Below are positions 1-28,000 of a stretch of 64,000 nt of DNA, one piece after another; the stretch's first letter is position 1; every line of letters starts with the position of its first letter. The stretch covers positions 40,538,501-40,602,500 of the forward strand of contig NC_073339.2 of NCBI RefSeq assembly GCF_027580225.2. Reading direction: 5' to 3'. This DNA is from Misgurnus anguillicaudatus. Lineage: Eukaryota; Chordata; Actinopteri; Cypriniformes; Cobitidae. The notes beneath the pieces are model-generated. The model saw only the letters and a list, made by a program, of their open reading frames with translations, was not told the origin of the DNA and did no database searches. The translations under genes were made by a program, and so were the position numbers.

Positions 1-1550
1 TCATAATATGTCCCCTTTAAGTTTGTGTTTGTTGTGGGTTCATTTGAGGTCACCATTACTGTGGTTGGTGTTTCCTTTAGTTGGGCATTTGTCCCTTGAT
101 CTTCTCTGATCTAGCTCTCCTCTTTTAGCAATAATAACAATGTTTTAGTAAGACCACCTGTTCATTGCTTCATGTAGAGGGAAAACCTTCCAGACCTTCC
201 CAGATTGTTTATTTTTATTATATTCTACTTTACAAATCATTGAAACATTTGATCACAAATTAATTAAGAAACAGGCATATAAAAAAGCTTTATGCAAATG
301 ACATTGTATTGAATAAGACTGCCGTAATGCTTTAGTGTTTTATTTTTGTTGTTGTTTTTTGCTTAAGAGAGACTTCATGATTTCTGATACAAATCTCAAC
401 AATGGTGACAGTTAATGATAAGAAAGTAGCAAAATTTTTGTCATGTTTCAATGCATGATGGGATTTATGAATCTTGGTACCCAGCATGCATTGCGGCATG
501 ACGTTTTGTTGTTGATTGTCACCATGATTGTGTTTTATAGGCTGATTGTTGATGTCTCAGTGTGTCTGGCTCACACCACAGATTAGATTTGGGTAAACAA
601 TATTTGACTCTTCAGGGTATGTGGACTTTTACAGCACTGTTGGATTTCATGGGAGCTTCACAGGGATGGCAGAACATAAATTAAACACTTATATTCAGTG
701 ACTACTTTTTTATGATATCATTGAATTCCCAGACTTCCATACTGATTAACATAGTAACAGTTATAGACTTCATTTCTCCCATCTTCCTCTGCTTTAACAG
801 ATGTGTTTTATAAACACACAGTCACAATGAGCAGAAGAAAACTAACACTAAACTTCAAGACCCAAGTACCCAACTAAAGGAAACACTAATCGGCACAATG
901 GTGACTTACTTTATTAACCAGATTTACAGCAGTTCTTTAGAAGTTCAACCTATCATCCATGTAACTCTGCAAGCAAGTTGTAATTTTAGTTTTCAAACAG
1001 AGATGATGATACTGTTCATTTCACTATGGGGATTTCATCTATTGCATTTAATAATTTGGCTTTCTTCCTCATTTTAGTATTACTTTCTCCAGAAAAAGAG
1101 TCAAAAAAATAAAAATTTTAAGACAAGAACAATTCCTAAATTGAGTTGATTTGGTACGGAATGACCAGCAGGTGTTCACTATTAATGACTCAATCACTTC
1201 ATTACCTTATTAACTTTAACACCGATTTAGTGTTTTTTTAACACCAATCTCGGTGTGGATTATATAAACACCGAGCAGTGTTAATTTAACACTGGGGATT
1301 TTGCTGTGTATGAAATACAGCATTTTGCCAGTGTTACATTTCATAAACATGTCATTAATATTCATCAAGTAATACTCTTCCTTAAAGGTGCTCTAAGCGA
1401 ATTCACGTGTTTTAGACCATAAAACATTTTTTCTGTTACATACAGCAAACATCTCCACACTATCTGCTTGCTGCCTGTCCGCTGATCAAACTGTAAAAAA
1501 ACGCAATCTTTGTAGACAGCCTAGGCTCCACAAACTGCAATAAAAACAAA
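1..1550. repeat. Repeat-rich flank left of gene A
   Basis: Bases 1-20 are the end of a MITE (…TATGTCCCCT then TTAA) whose family recurs through the window. About 21-950 is related, partly in reverse, to the interior of the elements at 16448 and 27765 (shared words around CACCATTGTTGAG and GCATGCTGGGTACC). Bases 1200-1315 carry inverted AACACYGA-type ends. 1387-1435 resembles another dispersed element end. No exon homologous to the 5' exons of genes B and C was found. Confidence 0.55.
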
Positions 1551-1636
1551 GTGGTCAAACCTACCATCAGAAAGCAGCCACTAATACTATTTAGCTCCAA
1601 ATACAGATTTTCTCCCTTTTCTTACACTCTTACAAG

Positions 1637-18522
<16,886 letters not shown>

Positions 18523-20915
18523 ATGCAAATGAGAAAACATTACAAACAAACATTACAAATAATTAATGATATATTGATAATTTGGTAGATTTTATATAAA
18601 GGGGAATTCTAGACTTATTTAAGATATGTATATGTGAAGTTTTAGCTTAATATGCCACATAGGCTGGATTTACACTGCAAATCCTGATGCCCAATTCCGA
18701 TTTTTTTGTCTGTATTCGATTTTTTTCTGGTGGTATTTTTTGACGATCCACTTATATAATCTTTTAATAACGTGTATCCAATATCTGCTTTTAGAATAAA
18801 CACTTTGCAAAACAATTCAAGGTAGAGGCCTATTGACCCGGAACAGCTTAAACCTCAGAGGAAGTAAAATATGGCACTATACAATTAACACAGACAAAAT
18901 TATTATACAATATAGAGCTTTATTTCTGTAACAACATAAAACTTCAACATTATTCCACAAAGCGGAGCCTCTATTGCACTGCTAAGAAGAGTTGTGTGAT
19001 CGCAGGTGGTGTCCACCTGAGTTGATGGTATTTGCCAGCGGCGCGTTTTTAATGATGCACAACACGTCTGTAGATGGGAATATCAGGTCTGTCTACATTG
19101 CGGACGCAAATGCATGTCTCCAATTCATATCTGATTTATTTCCACATATGAATGAGGCATGAAATAGATTGGAGAATATCTGATTTTATGCGCTTTTTTC
19201 CTACTTACACGTCCGTGGGTCATATATGATCTTTGCCACTTAAAGGGGAAAAAATGGAATTGAGTCACTTTAAACAGGCAGTGTTAATGAGGCCCTACAG
19301 TAGATATGCAAACACTGATTGCCATAATGCTGGTTTGCTGAAAGTGGTCTTTGTTTTGTTGAGCTTCTTATGCTTGGTGATTTATTTACTCAGAATCTCT
19401 CCGCTTCTCATAGTGATACCGCTAAAATGGTGCTTTGGTGATGTCACACAAAGCAAAACCATGTGTCTGACACTGCTTGTTTCTCAGTCAGAAGGTTGCA
19501 GCCTGCAGAGGTTGCATTTTTAGGCTGCATTTTTTAGAATATTAACAATTATAAAGTTGACTTTTATTCTTAGTTAATCATAAATTGTTGTAATATGCTT
19601 ATGACTTGCGAATGTAATGCTTATGCAACCTCTGCAGGCTTTGGATTGAGAAACAGCCAAAGACCAATCGTGCTGTCAATTATTCTCTCTCCCTCTCTCT
19701 CTCAAAATATATCTGCTATTACAAAGAAAACTAAGATCTTATGTGATAAAGTAATTTAATTGTTGTAGATTTACCTTAATAATATGTCTTGTGTGTGTTA
19801 TGTGTTAATAACATGTAAAAATTAAATGATATTACAGTGCTAGTTGGAAGCAGTGTCAGGTCTGTTATTTTCAGAATTCTAAAACACATTTAGAAGGTTA
19901 AACTACTGAATCAATCTCTGACATCACGAATCAGTCTATGAAACTCAATCATGATGATCAACAAAAAAAGCTTCATGGGTATCAACATGGCATAACATTA
20001 AAGATGATGTTTTGAGGAAATATATTGACACTATGCCAGAGAAATGTGCTGTACTTGCTGCACTAGGTGGACATACCACATATTAAACTTAAATGTGGGT
20101 ACAGTACGACTCACCTCATCTGATATTTGTTGTGCCTCAAGCAATCATCGTTATAAAATGAAATCATGTTTTTGTGGCAAGAAGGTCAATATTTTTAGAT
20201 CTATCAGATGTTCTAATACTATTGGCCACCATTGTACAAACTAATGTTGTGGATTTTTTCAGGAGAATCAGAGACGGTTGAGATGTAAAATTCTCTTCAA
20301 AGTATTTTATTAAAGAATTGTATCAGACAGCTTGAAACACTACTGGTCATAGGGTGTACACCTGGTAAAATGATAATGACAATGACCCCGTTCTGAGTTT
20401 TTCAGTATATTATATAGTGGTCCAATATTGGTCCAGTAGCCCTGCCTTTCTTTCACTCTGTACTGTCCCAATGCCCAGCACTCAACCTTCAGGCCCCTTA
20501 GCTCCTTCTCATAACTCATGACAACTTGGGGATGCTGTGGCTTTATCTCTATAACATTCCAAGCTGGTACATAAATCCTCCCATGGGTGGTAAAGCTCAG
20601 TGTCTTTGTTCTCTAACACATCATACAACTATTTGCTATCCTTACCATGGACACCCTTATCTCCTCCAGGCCCAGCTGTGGACCTACACATTCATGTTCA
20701 AGCAACAGAGAGACTTAAAACTTAATTCATGTAGACCTTAACCATGAAACACATTAAAAGCATACCATATAAAACATTTATACTAATCTGTAAGATAAAA
20801 CACATTTATAATTTAGAACCATAAAAATACAGCAATCAATATCTAAAGAAACGCTCCCATCATACACCCACTGCATGCCTTAGGTGGTCAAACTGCATCA
20901 GGGACATTCAAACCA
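18523..20915. other. Intergenic A-B, first part: decayed repeats
   Basis: Contains dispersed repeat fragments: 18670-18730 (GCAAATCCTGATGCCC, a familiar fish element), an inverted pair GCCTGCAGAGGTTGCAT near 19502 and its complement near 19624, and the CAATCATGATGATCAAC block at 19940 related to the element at 16448. 20250-20760 is unassigned. No gene. Confidence 0.5.
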
Positions 20916-21893
20916 CACTGAAAAAAACAACTTGTAAAATTTACTTAAAAAAATCCTCGTAACAATTTGCACAAACTTTTTTTAAGTAAAATTTACTGCT
21001 TTTTTATAAGTAAAACTTACCTACTAAAATCAAATAAAATTTACTTAAAATTGCATGATAAAACATGTTAAATAATTAATTAAATGTTACTTAATTATTT
21101 TATTTAGAAGTTAGATTTATTTTAATCGTTTAGGTAAAGTCTATTAGGTTTTTTTTTGAAAATTGAAGCATTGCTGTCCTAATAATATTAAATAAATCAT
21201 ATTTTCTGTTTGTTATTTTCTTTAACATATTCCTAAGGACCTAGTTATTTTTAGTGTTATAAATGGCATTATAACACAAAATTCATGACTGACAACAAGT
21301 CAGTCATTGAATAAACTTGATTCAGAACAGAAACGCACACAAACTGTGTTTCTGACATGCTTTATCAGCACTGTGGAGAGAATTACAATACAATGTTCTG
21401 AACAGGGTTCATGTAAAGAAACACTGATCACCTGAACGGTGACTTCACAAAATTATTATTTACAACAAAACAACATCAATAATATAAGAGCTTAAACCTT
21501 TATGACATTTTGCTAACAAATATTTAAGTAGTTAAAGTTCTTATCAGTTCTTATTCTGTGATAAAGCTTAAAAAGTAAAAATATGCAGGCGCAAAGAATT
21601 GTGGGTATTCCTTACAACATGTGCAAATAAATGTAACTAAAGTTTTTGATTAAAATTTACTTAATTATTTTAGGACTATGTGCAGTGACTATAAAACAGT
21701 TAAATAATACAAGAAAATATCTAATAAGACTTACTATTCCCACACAGTTCATTTTTTACATGAATTAATTGTGTATTTATCATCATTTTACTTAGGAAAA
21801 TCTAGTTCTCAATAAATGTTAATATTATTATGTAGAAATTATGAGAGTTAATCTAATGAATATTACTACACCAAAAAGTTCGTTTTTTCAGTG
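20916..21893. mobile_element. MITE with CACTGAAAAAA ends
   Basis: CACTGAAAAAAACAACTT at the left and AAGTTCGTTTTTTCAGTG at the right are inverted, 978 bp apart. The interior repeats AAATTTACTTA words. No coding sequence. Confidence 0.8.
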
Positions 21894-22311
21894 CATCCAT
21901 TCCCTGCTGACCTCCTCTGCATCAGGCTTGGACATGAAATGTATAGGATGCTAAAAAACATGGCACACAAACATTGACATGGTAGTTACATTAACATTGA
22001 TGGATAACATAGTGAGATTATGTGGTTGCTCAATCAACTAAAAGTTCTCAGGACTAACATTTTGATTGAAAAGATAGCAGTGTTGCTAGCCAAAGTAGAT
22101 GAGGTATTTGTTCCAGAGTACCGTTTAGCCACTAGTCAGACCATTAAATGGGTTATATTATGATTTTTTAAAAGATGTGAAGTAAGTATTTGGTGTCCCC
22201 AGAGTGCGTATGTGAAGTTTTAGCTCAAAATACTCCATAGATAATGTATTATAGCATGTTAAAATTGCCACTTTGTAGGCCTGAGCAAGTGTGCCGTTTT
22301 TGGGTGTGTAC

Positions 22312-22598
22312 TTTAAAGCAACACTATGTAATTTTTTTTACCTTTAAATAATGTCTCTAAAATTATTTCAGTGATAGAACAACTTTTAACTGGACAAATT
22401 GTACTATTGCTGCAACCTGAGCAGCCTCCTAGCTGCTACAAGCACACTCTGAAAGTGGCGGTGGAGGGTAGAGCACACAGCCCCGCCCCTCCCCCTGCCT
22501 GCAGAAGAGTGTCTGATACCAGGCACGTTTGCGCTTTTCAACCACATGGGGGAGCTGTAAGTCATTTTTACATGGAAACTACATAGTGTTGCTTTAAA
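22312..22598. mobile_element. Nested MITE (TTTAAAGCAACACTATGTA ends)
   Basis: Inverted 19-bp ends, left at 22312 and the complement TACATAGTGTTGCTTTAAA at the right. Host-element sequence resumes with AATGCAAATGAGC on the far side, confirming insertion. Confidence 0.85.
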
Positions 22599-22731
22599 AT
22601 GCAAATGAGCTGATGAAATGCAAACACTGATCGCAAACTCAGATGTGCTGTAAATATTTTTTTCTCTCTCTCTTTCTCTCCTCACTAAATGGCAGTGCCG
22701 TGGTTGGATAGTGCAGATTAGGCAGCCTTCA

Positions 22732-22983
22732 CTCTAAAAATGGCTGGGTTATTTTTGACCCATAATGGGTAAATATCGGACAGAACACGTGCTGGGTTAA
22801 AAAATTGACCCAATGCTGGATTATTTTAACCCATATGCTGGGTTATTTTACCCCATGGTTGCATAACAACAACCCAACATTGGGTCATTTTTAATCCAGC
22901 ATGTGGTCATTTTTAACCCAGCATGTGTTCTGTCCAATATTTACCCATTATGGGTCAAAAATAACCCAGCCATTTTTACAGTT
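22732..22983. mobile_element. Nested palindromic MITE (GGCTGGGTTATTTTTGACCC ends)
   Basis: An almost complete inverted repeat built from GGGTTA/TAACCC words, with CCCATAATGGGTAAATAT near each end. It splits the TTAA MITE between CAGATTAGGCAGCC and GTTTTGTGAGGC. Confidence 0.85.
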
Positions 22984-23439
22984 TTGTGAGGCTTCCTGCC
23001 TCACAAAACAGGTAAAATCTGAACGACCTATTTTTCAACATGCTTGCACAGAAAGCAAAACTAAGTTATGGTTCTTTATCACATTTTCTAGGTTGATAGA
23101 AGCACTGGGGACCCAATTATAGCACTTAAACATGAAAAAAGTCAGATTTTCACACTATGACCCCTTTAAACAAACAGAGACCGGATGTTAAGTTCTGTCC
23201 AGACGTAACCATGACAACGCACGTGCATCTGATGAAACCGTCTATAATTAAAAGATTTACCAAAACAAGCTACCATTTAAGATTCCATTCTTTCTGTGTT
23301 TTTGAAGCTTTGATTGTGTTTATAGTGGGCAATTTAACATGTGTTCCTGTTTTACGTGTAAAAAACGCGGTATTTTTTTACAATATGTACTGATCTGTAT
23401 AGTGCTGTTTTCACTGTCCTCGAAACAGGCTGATGTCTG

Positions 23440-23720
23440 TCTTGTTCTATGAAGTCCTCCTTCAGAAATACGTAACAAGTTCTGATTGTGTAATTTGTTT
23501 AGTGTGTTGTGATTGGATAGCAGCTTATCTTAGCAGAGCTGTTTAAGACGTATCTGGCGACTGAGGCATTCCTGTGGGCGGGGTTTAGTCAAAAAACTGT
23601 TCTAGTAACGTCATTAAAGCAGGAAGTATGTTCGCTGTAGGCTTTAAAAGGCGAATTCTGTTAAAGGAAATATATCACCTGGCAGTGAACTTTGAGCTTG
23701 AGCAAACAACTTCAGTCTTT
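23440..23720. repeat. Dispersed repeat, inverted relative to 55880-56170
   Basis: The two blocks align end to end in opposite orientation (e.g. TGACGTCACTAGAACAG and CTGTTCTAGTAACGTCA). Not coding. 23730-24120 has no recognised feature. Confidence 0.75.
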
Positions 23721-24255
23721 CGACAGTCCTTGGGCTTTCTCTCTTTTTCGTGTTTTTTCTCCGTTTTATGACGGGTAGCATTGTTAAGGTACATTATCAC
23801 CGCTTACTGTGTTGGAGATGGTTCTTGTTTTAACGTTAATGAGAATGTGACATTTATGGATGTGGGCGTTGTATCTGACTTGACACTTGGATGTGGGTGA
23901 AGTTGGATGTCCACTGCAGGCTGCACCGAGATGCAGCACAACTTTTACATCACAATTTTTAAGTGGCAATTTTAACATGCTGTAATAAATTCTCTATTGG
24001 GTATTTCGAGCCAAGACTTTGCATACACTGTGGGGACACAGAAGACCTATTTTAAATCTTAAATAAGTCATAAATTGCTCCCTTTAATGAGGTTTGTTAA
24101 ATCATATAATTTATGAATATGACTAAAACAATCCAGCATCCTCAAATGTAGGATATGAAATAGGATGTGTTGCTTGCTTACACCAGAGGTGATAAAAAAA
24201 CATGACATGACAAACCTGAAAATCCACTTGAAAGCAAATAGAAAATAGAATAATA

Positions 24256-24294
24256 GAAAGTAAAACTACCACATGCATGCAGACTGATTTGCAG
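24256..24294 (+). promoter_or_regulatory. ISRE-like element and possible first non-coding exon of gene B
   Basis: GAAAGTAAAACT at 24256-24267 matches 11 of 12 positions of the interferon-stimulated response element core GAAANNGAAACT. About 27 bp on, TTTGCAG|GTAGGA (donor at 24295) could end a short leader exon to be spliced to the acceptor at 24989. The surrounding 24120-24270 block is conserved downstream of gene C. Inference from motif and position only. Confidence 0.35.
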
Positions 24295-24989
24295 GTAGGA
24301 CTCATCTTTAAAAAATGAATACAATTAGTGTCAAAACTTTATGCTGTTACAAATGTTAGTGATAAGTCTGAATTGGAAAAATATATTCAATAATTGTATT
24401 TGTGAGAGTAAACATTTTGTTGTTTAATAAATATCTGTAGACAGAGAGAGGATTGATGGAAAATATCAAATTTTATTTTTCTAATTGCAGACTTAAAATA
24501 TGAACACATCCTTTTTAGCATTTAAGATTCGAAATGTGATAGTTTGCTTAGTTTAACTTTTGATATAACTCTCTTTTGTTATCACATGCCCTTTTTGTTT
24601 TATGGTAAGCAGATAACTTGTGTACTGTATCTTCAGGATTTGACCACTGTTTCATGAGATGTTTTATTAAGTCACAGAGATTTATTTTAGAACTGAATGA
24701 ATTTTTATTAGAAATGAATAGAATTTAAGTGCATTAAATAAAATGAAAGCTGACTTTTGGAAGCGCTCTCAGGGACTTTGGTAATACAATCAAACAAGTA
24801 ATTGATGTTGGATTTTTTCCAACATGCTTTGAGACACAATATATTAAATCAGGAGGAACAATCATTAAAAATGCAATGAATATAGCAAATACTGTGTTAA
24901 ACAGAGTTGGTTCTCAACAGTAAGACCTTTCACTGATGTCATTATATCAGGACAGCACAAATGTTCTGATTGTTTTTCTAATTTAACAG

Positions 24990-25051
24990 GGCTATAATAA
25001 CCAATATTTCATCTCTATAATTTCAAGATTAAGGACAAAGATTTTGCAAAG
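24990..25051 (+). other. 5' UTR exon part of gene B
   Basis: A polypyrimidine tract and AACAG acceptor (24985-24989) precede 62 nt of leader before the ATG at 25052. Gene C has the same arrangement (AACAG at 35030-35034, leader 35035-35063), and the leaders share AAGGACAAA. Hence an upstream non-coding exon is expected for both. Confidence 0.6.
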
Positions 25052-28000
25052 ATGACATTTTTTCAAAAGTTTTTTAAACGTAGTTCTGTCAGTCCCCCTT
25101 CTTCCCCGCCACCTCAGGGTAAGTGATTTTATATAAATGCAAGATTTCCCAGAGGACAGAAACCATTGAATCAGTGTTAAAAATGGTTGATTTGTCAACG
25201 TTAATTGCATTGTGCTAATATAACTTTTGCACCCTCCATTAATATTGAACAAATATTGACATTTCAATAAACCACAATTATGGTGATCCGTGTTTGCTTC
25301 AGCTGGGGTCTTGATTCTTGCAAAGTTTATTATTTTTTTAGTGCTTCTATGTGTTTAAGTAAGAACATTTTGTTTTGTGTAATAAGTTAATGTGTGGGTG
25401 GTTGCTTCTTGTGATAGATGTCAAGCTGAAAAAACTATTAAAGAGAAAAGAAAACAAGCAATTTACAGACTTAGATGAGACTTAGGGCTCTATCATACAT
25501 CCAGCGCAATGCAGTGCAATGCGCGACACTAGTGTCTTTTGCTAGTTTTTAACCGGCGCAATTATCATTTTCACGTTAAGCGGCACTTTGTTTAAATAGC
25601 AAATGTGTTTGCGCCCATGGGTGTTCTGGTCTGAAAACGAGGTGTGCTCAGGCGCAAGTTGGCGTGTTGCTATTTTGAGGCAACTAAAATAGACTATGCC
25701 ATTGAACAACTACAACCGGGTCTAAAGTCAATGGCGCAGTGTTTTTGTTATTTAATGAACGCGTTTGAAATACGCGCCTATTAACAGTACAAGAATGCGG
25801 GTTTGCTTATCAAACACATGAATGCGCAGCAGCACAAAAAGCTTTTGAATATGAAAAATTAAAGCATTTAAATGTAAAATATTATTATTGAGTCTCTTGG
25901 ACATAAATGAGGACCGATTGTGAGACGTTAGAAGGCGTAAAGAGCTGCTTCACATGTAGCCCGGTAAGTAAATAACTGTTTTGCTTTAAACAAATGCATC
26001 TGTTTTTAATGACTGAAAGAAAATGGCTTTTAAAGGTTTTAATAAAAAATAATTTAATACAAATAAAAGCAACACAAATATTTAACATTAATCTTAAAAT
26101 GGTGGTCTTCTTCCTCTGCTTAGTTTTTCAGTTTACAAATTCTGCTTTCTAAATAGAGATTAGGCATGGCGCCAGGCTCAACTGGCTTTTAAAGGGTATA
26201 AGAGCTGAGACTCTCATTGGTTTATTGCACGTTATGCCCAAAGCACACCACCCATTACAAAAATAGGAACAACCCTTTTAGGCAGTGCACTTGTCGCATA
26301 AACCCTTTTTTTCCATCCTTAAAGGGGACAGATTATGAGATTTTTTTAAGATGTAAACTAAATCTTAATCTAGGTTTGAGCAAAAGTGTGCCATTTTGGG
26401 TGTGCCATTTTAAATGCAAATGAGCGGATGAAGTGCAAACACTGATCACAATGATGGTGGTTTGTTGCAATTGAAACTCAATTGTGCTGTGAATTATTTT
26501 CTCTCTCTCTCTTTCTCTCCGTACTAAATGGTTGTGCTGTGGTTGGATAGTGCAGATAAAGGGGGCGGTATTATCCTATTCTGACATCACAATAGGAGCC
26601 AAATTACAATGACCTATTTTTTACATGCTTGCAGAGAATGGTTTACCAAAACTAAGTTACTGGGTTGATCTTTTTCACATTTTCTAGCTTGATAGAAGCA
26701 CTGGGGACACAATTATAGCACTTTAACATGGAAAAAGTCAGATTTTCATAATATGTCCCCTTTAAATTAACAAAAGTGGGTTCGGACACGTCCGTTTAGA
26801 CTGTGCGCCATGTGCTTTAGACAATTCACTTAGATCCTTAAAATAGGGCCCTCAGACTTAGATGAACACATTAAACGGGTACATTTTACAAGAGCTTTTT
26901 TAAGATGTACAACAAATCTTTGGTGTCCCCAAAGTGTGAAGTTTTAGCTAAAAATACCCAACAGATAAATTATTATAGTATGTTAAAATTACCACTTTGT
27001 AGGTGTGAGCAAAAATGTACCGTTTATGGGTGTCCTTTTAAATGGAAATGAGCTAATGAAATGAACATAATGATGGTTGTTTGTTGATATTGAAACTCAA
27101 TTGTGCTGTCAATATAAGTATAATTTAAGTCCTAAGTCCTAGAAAGTGGCAATTTTGACATGCTATAATTAATTATCTGTTTTTTTTTTAGCTAAAACTT
27201 CAAATATGCACTCTGGAGACACCACATACTTATTTTACATCTTAAAAATCTCATAATATTAACCCTTTAACAATGATTCAATGGTTGGTTGCTATCTGAG
27301 ATTTTATTGTCATATGTACCCTGGTACAATGAAACTCTTCTTTTCTTTTTTTAATATAATCATATAGTATAATGAATCATTTCACAAATACAACAAATTC
27401 AATTATTTTTAGTAGTAATTGATGGGTTACCTTAAAACATCATAACCATATACAGTACTTTTTAAAGTATTTTTTTTTTTTGATGATTGTCTGTGAGAAC
27501 ATTTCAAGTTTTCATTGTTTTAAATTCCAATTCTGACATAATTTTTTTCTAATATATGTTTTGATTAAGAAGAGTATGATGAGCCATGGATGACAATAGA
27601 TTGGTAAGCTCTGTTCTGATCCATGCTTGATTCTGATTGATCAATCATGACATTCATCATTTATTTATACAATGATCACTAAACTGAACATTAGCTAAAT
27701 ATAATTATATACCTGTGTTTTGCGGAGTTTGCATGTTTTAGCTGTGTCAGCCTGAGTTTACCTTCACTGTAAAAAAATGACTCTGCAAAAAAACGGATGA
27801 TGTCCTGGTAGAAAATTACTGGTACTTTCTCCGTTACGTTTATAGACATTTCCTTTCATTCAAAAACTTAAAATTCTGTAGATTTACAGAACATTGTCCG
27901 TAGCTTTAGGGACACTTCAACTTGCCTATGAAACGCAACAATGGTGACAATCAACAACAAAGCTTCATTGGCATAGAGTGTCACTTTTATATATTTTAGT

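Larger units (their letters stand above)
22148..23165. mobile_element. TTAA-flanked MITE with two nested MITEs
   Basis: TTAA at 22144-22147 and 23166-23169 flank the element. The right end reads ATGACCCCT, with inverted AT-rich subtermini including AAGTTTTAGCTCAAAATAC. Two other elements have inserted, at 22312-22598 and 22732-22983. TTAA targets suggest a piggyBac- or Kolobok-type mobiliser. Confidence 0.75.

Noticed and set aside
1551..1636. ATG at 1551 as the start of gene A
   Set aside because: The exon homologous to genes B and C begins at 1637 after a good acceptor; the 29 codons before it lack family similarity. Kept only as a remote alternative.
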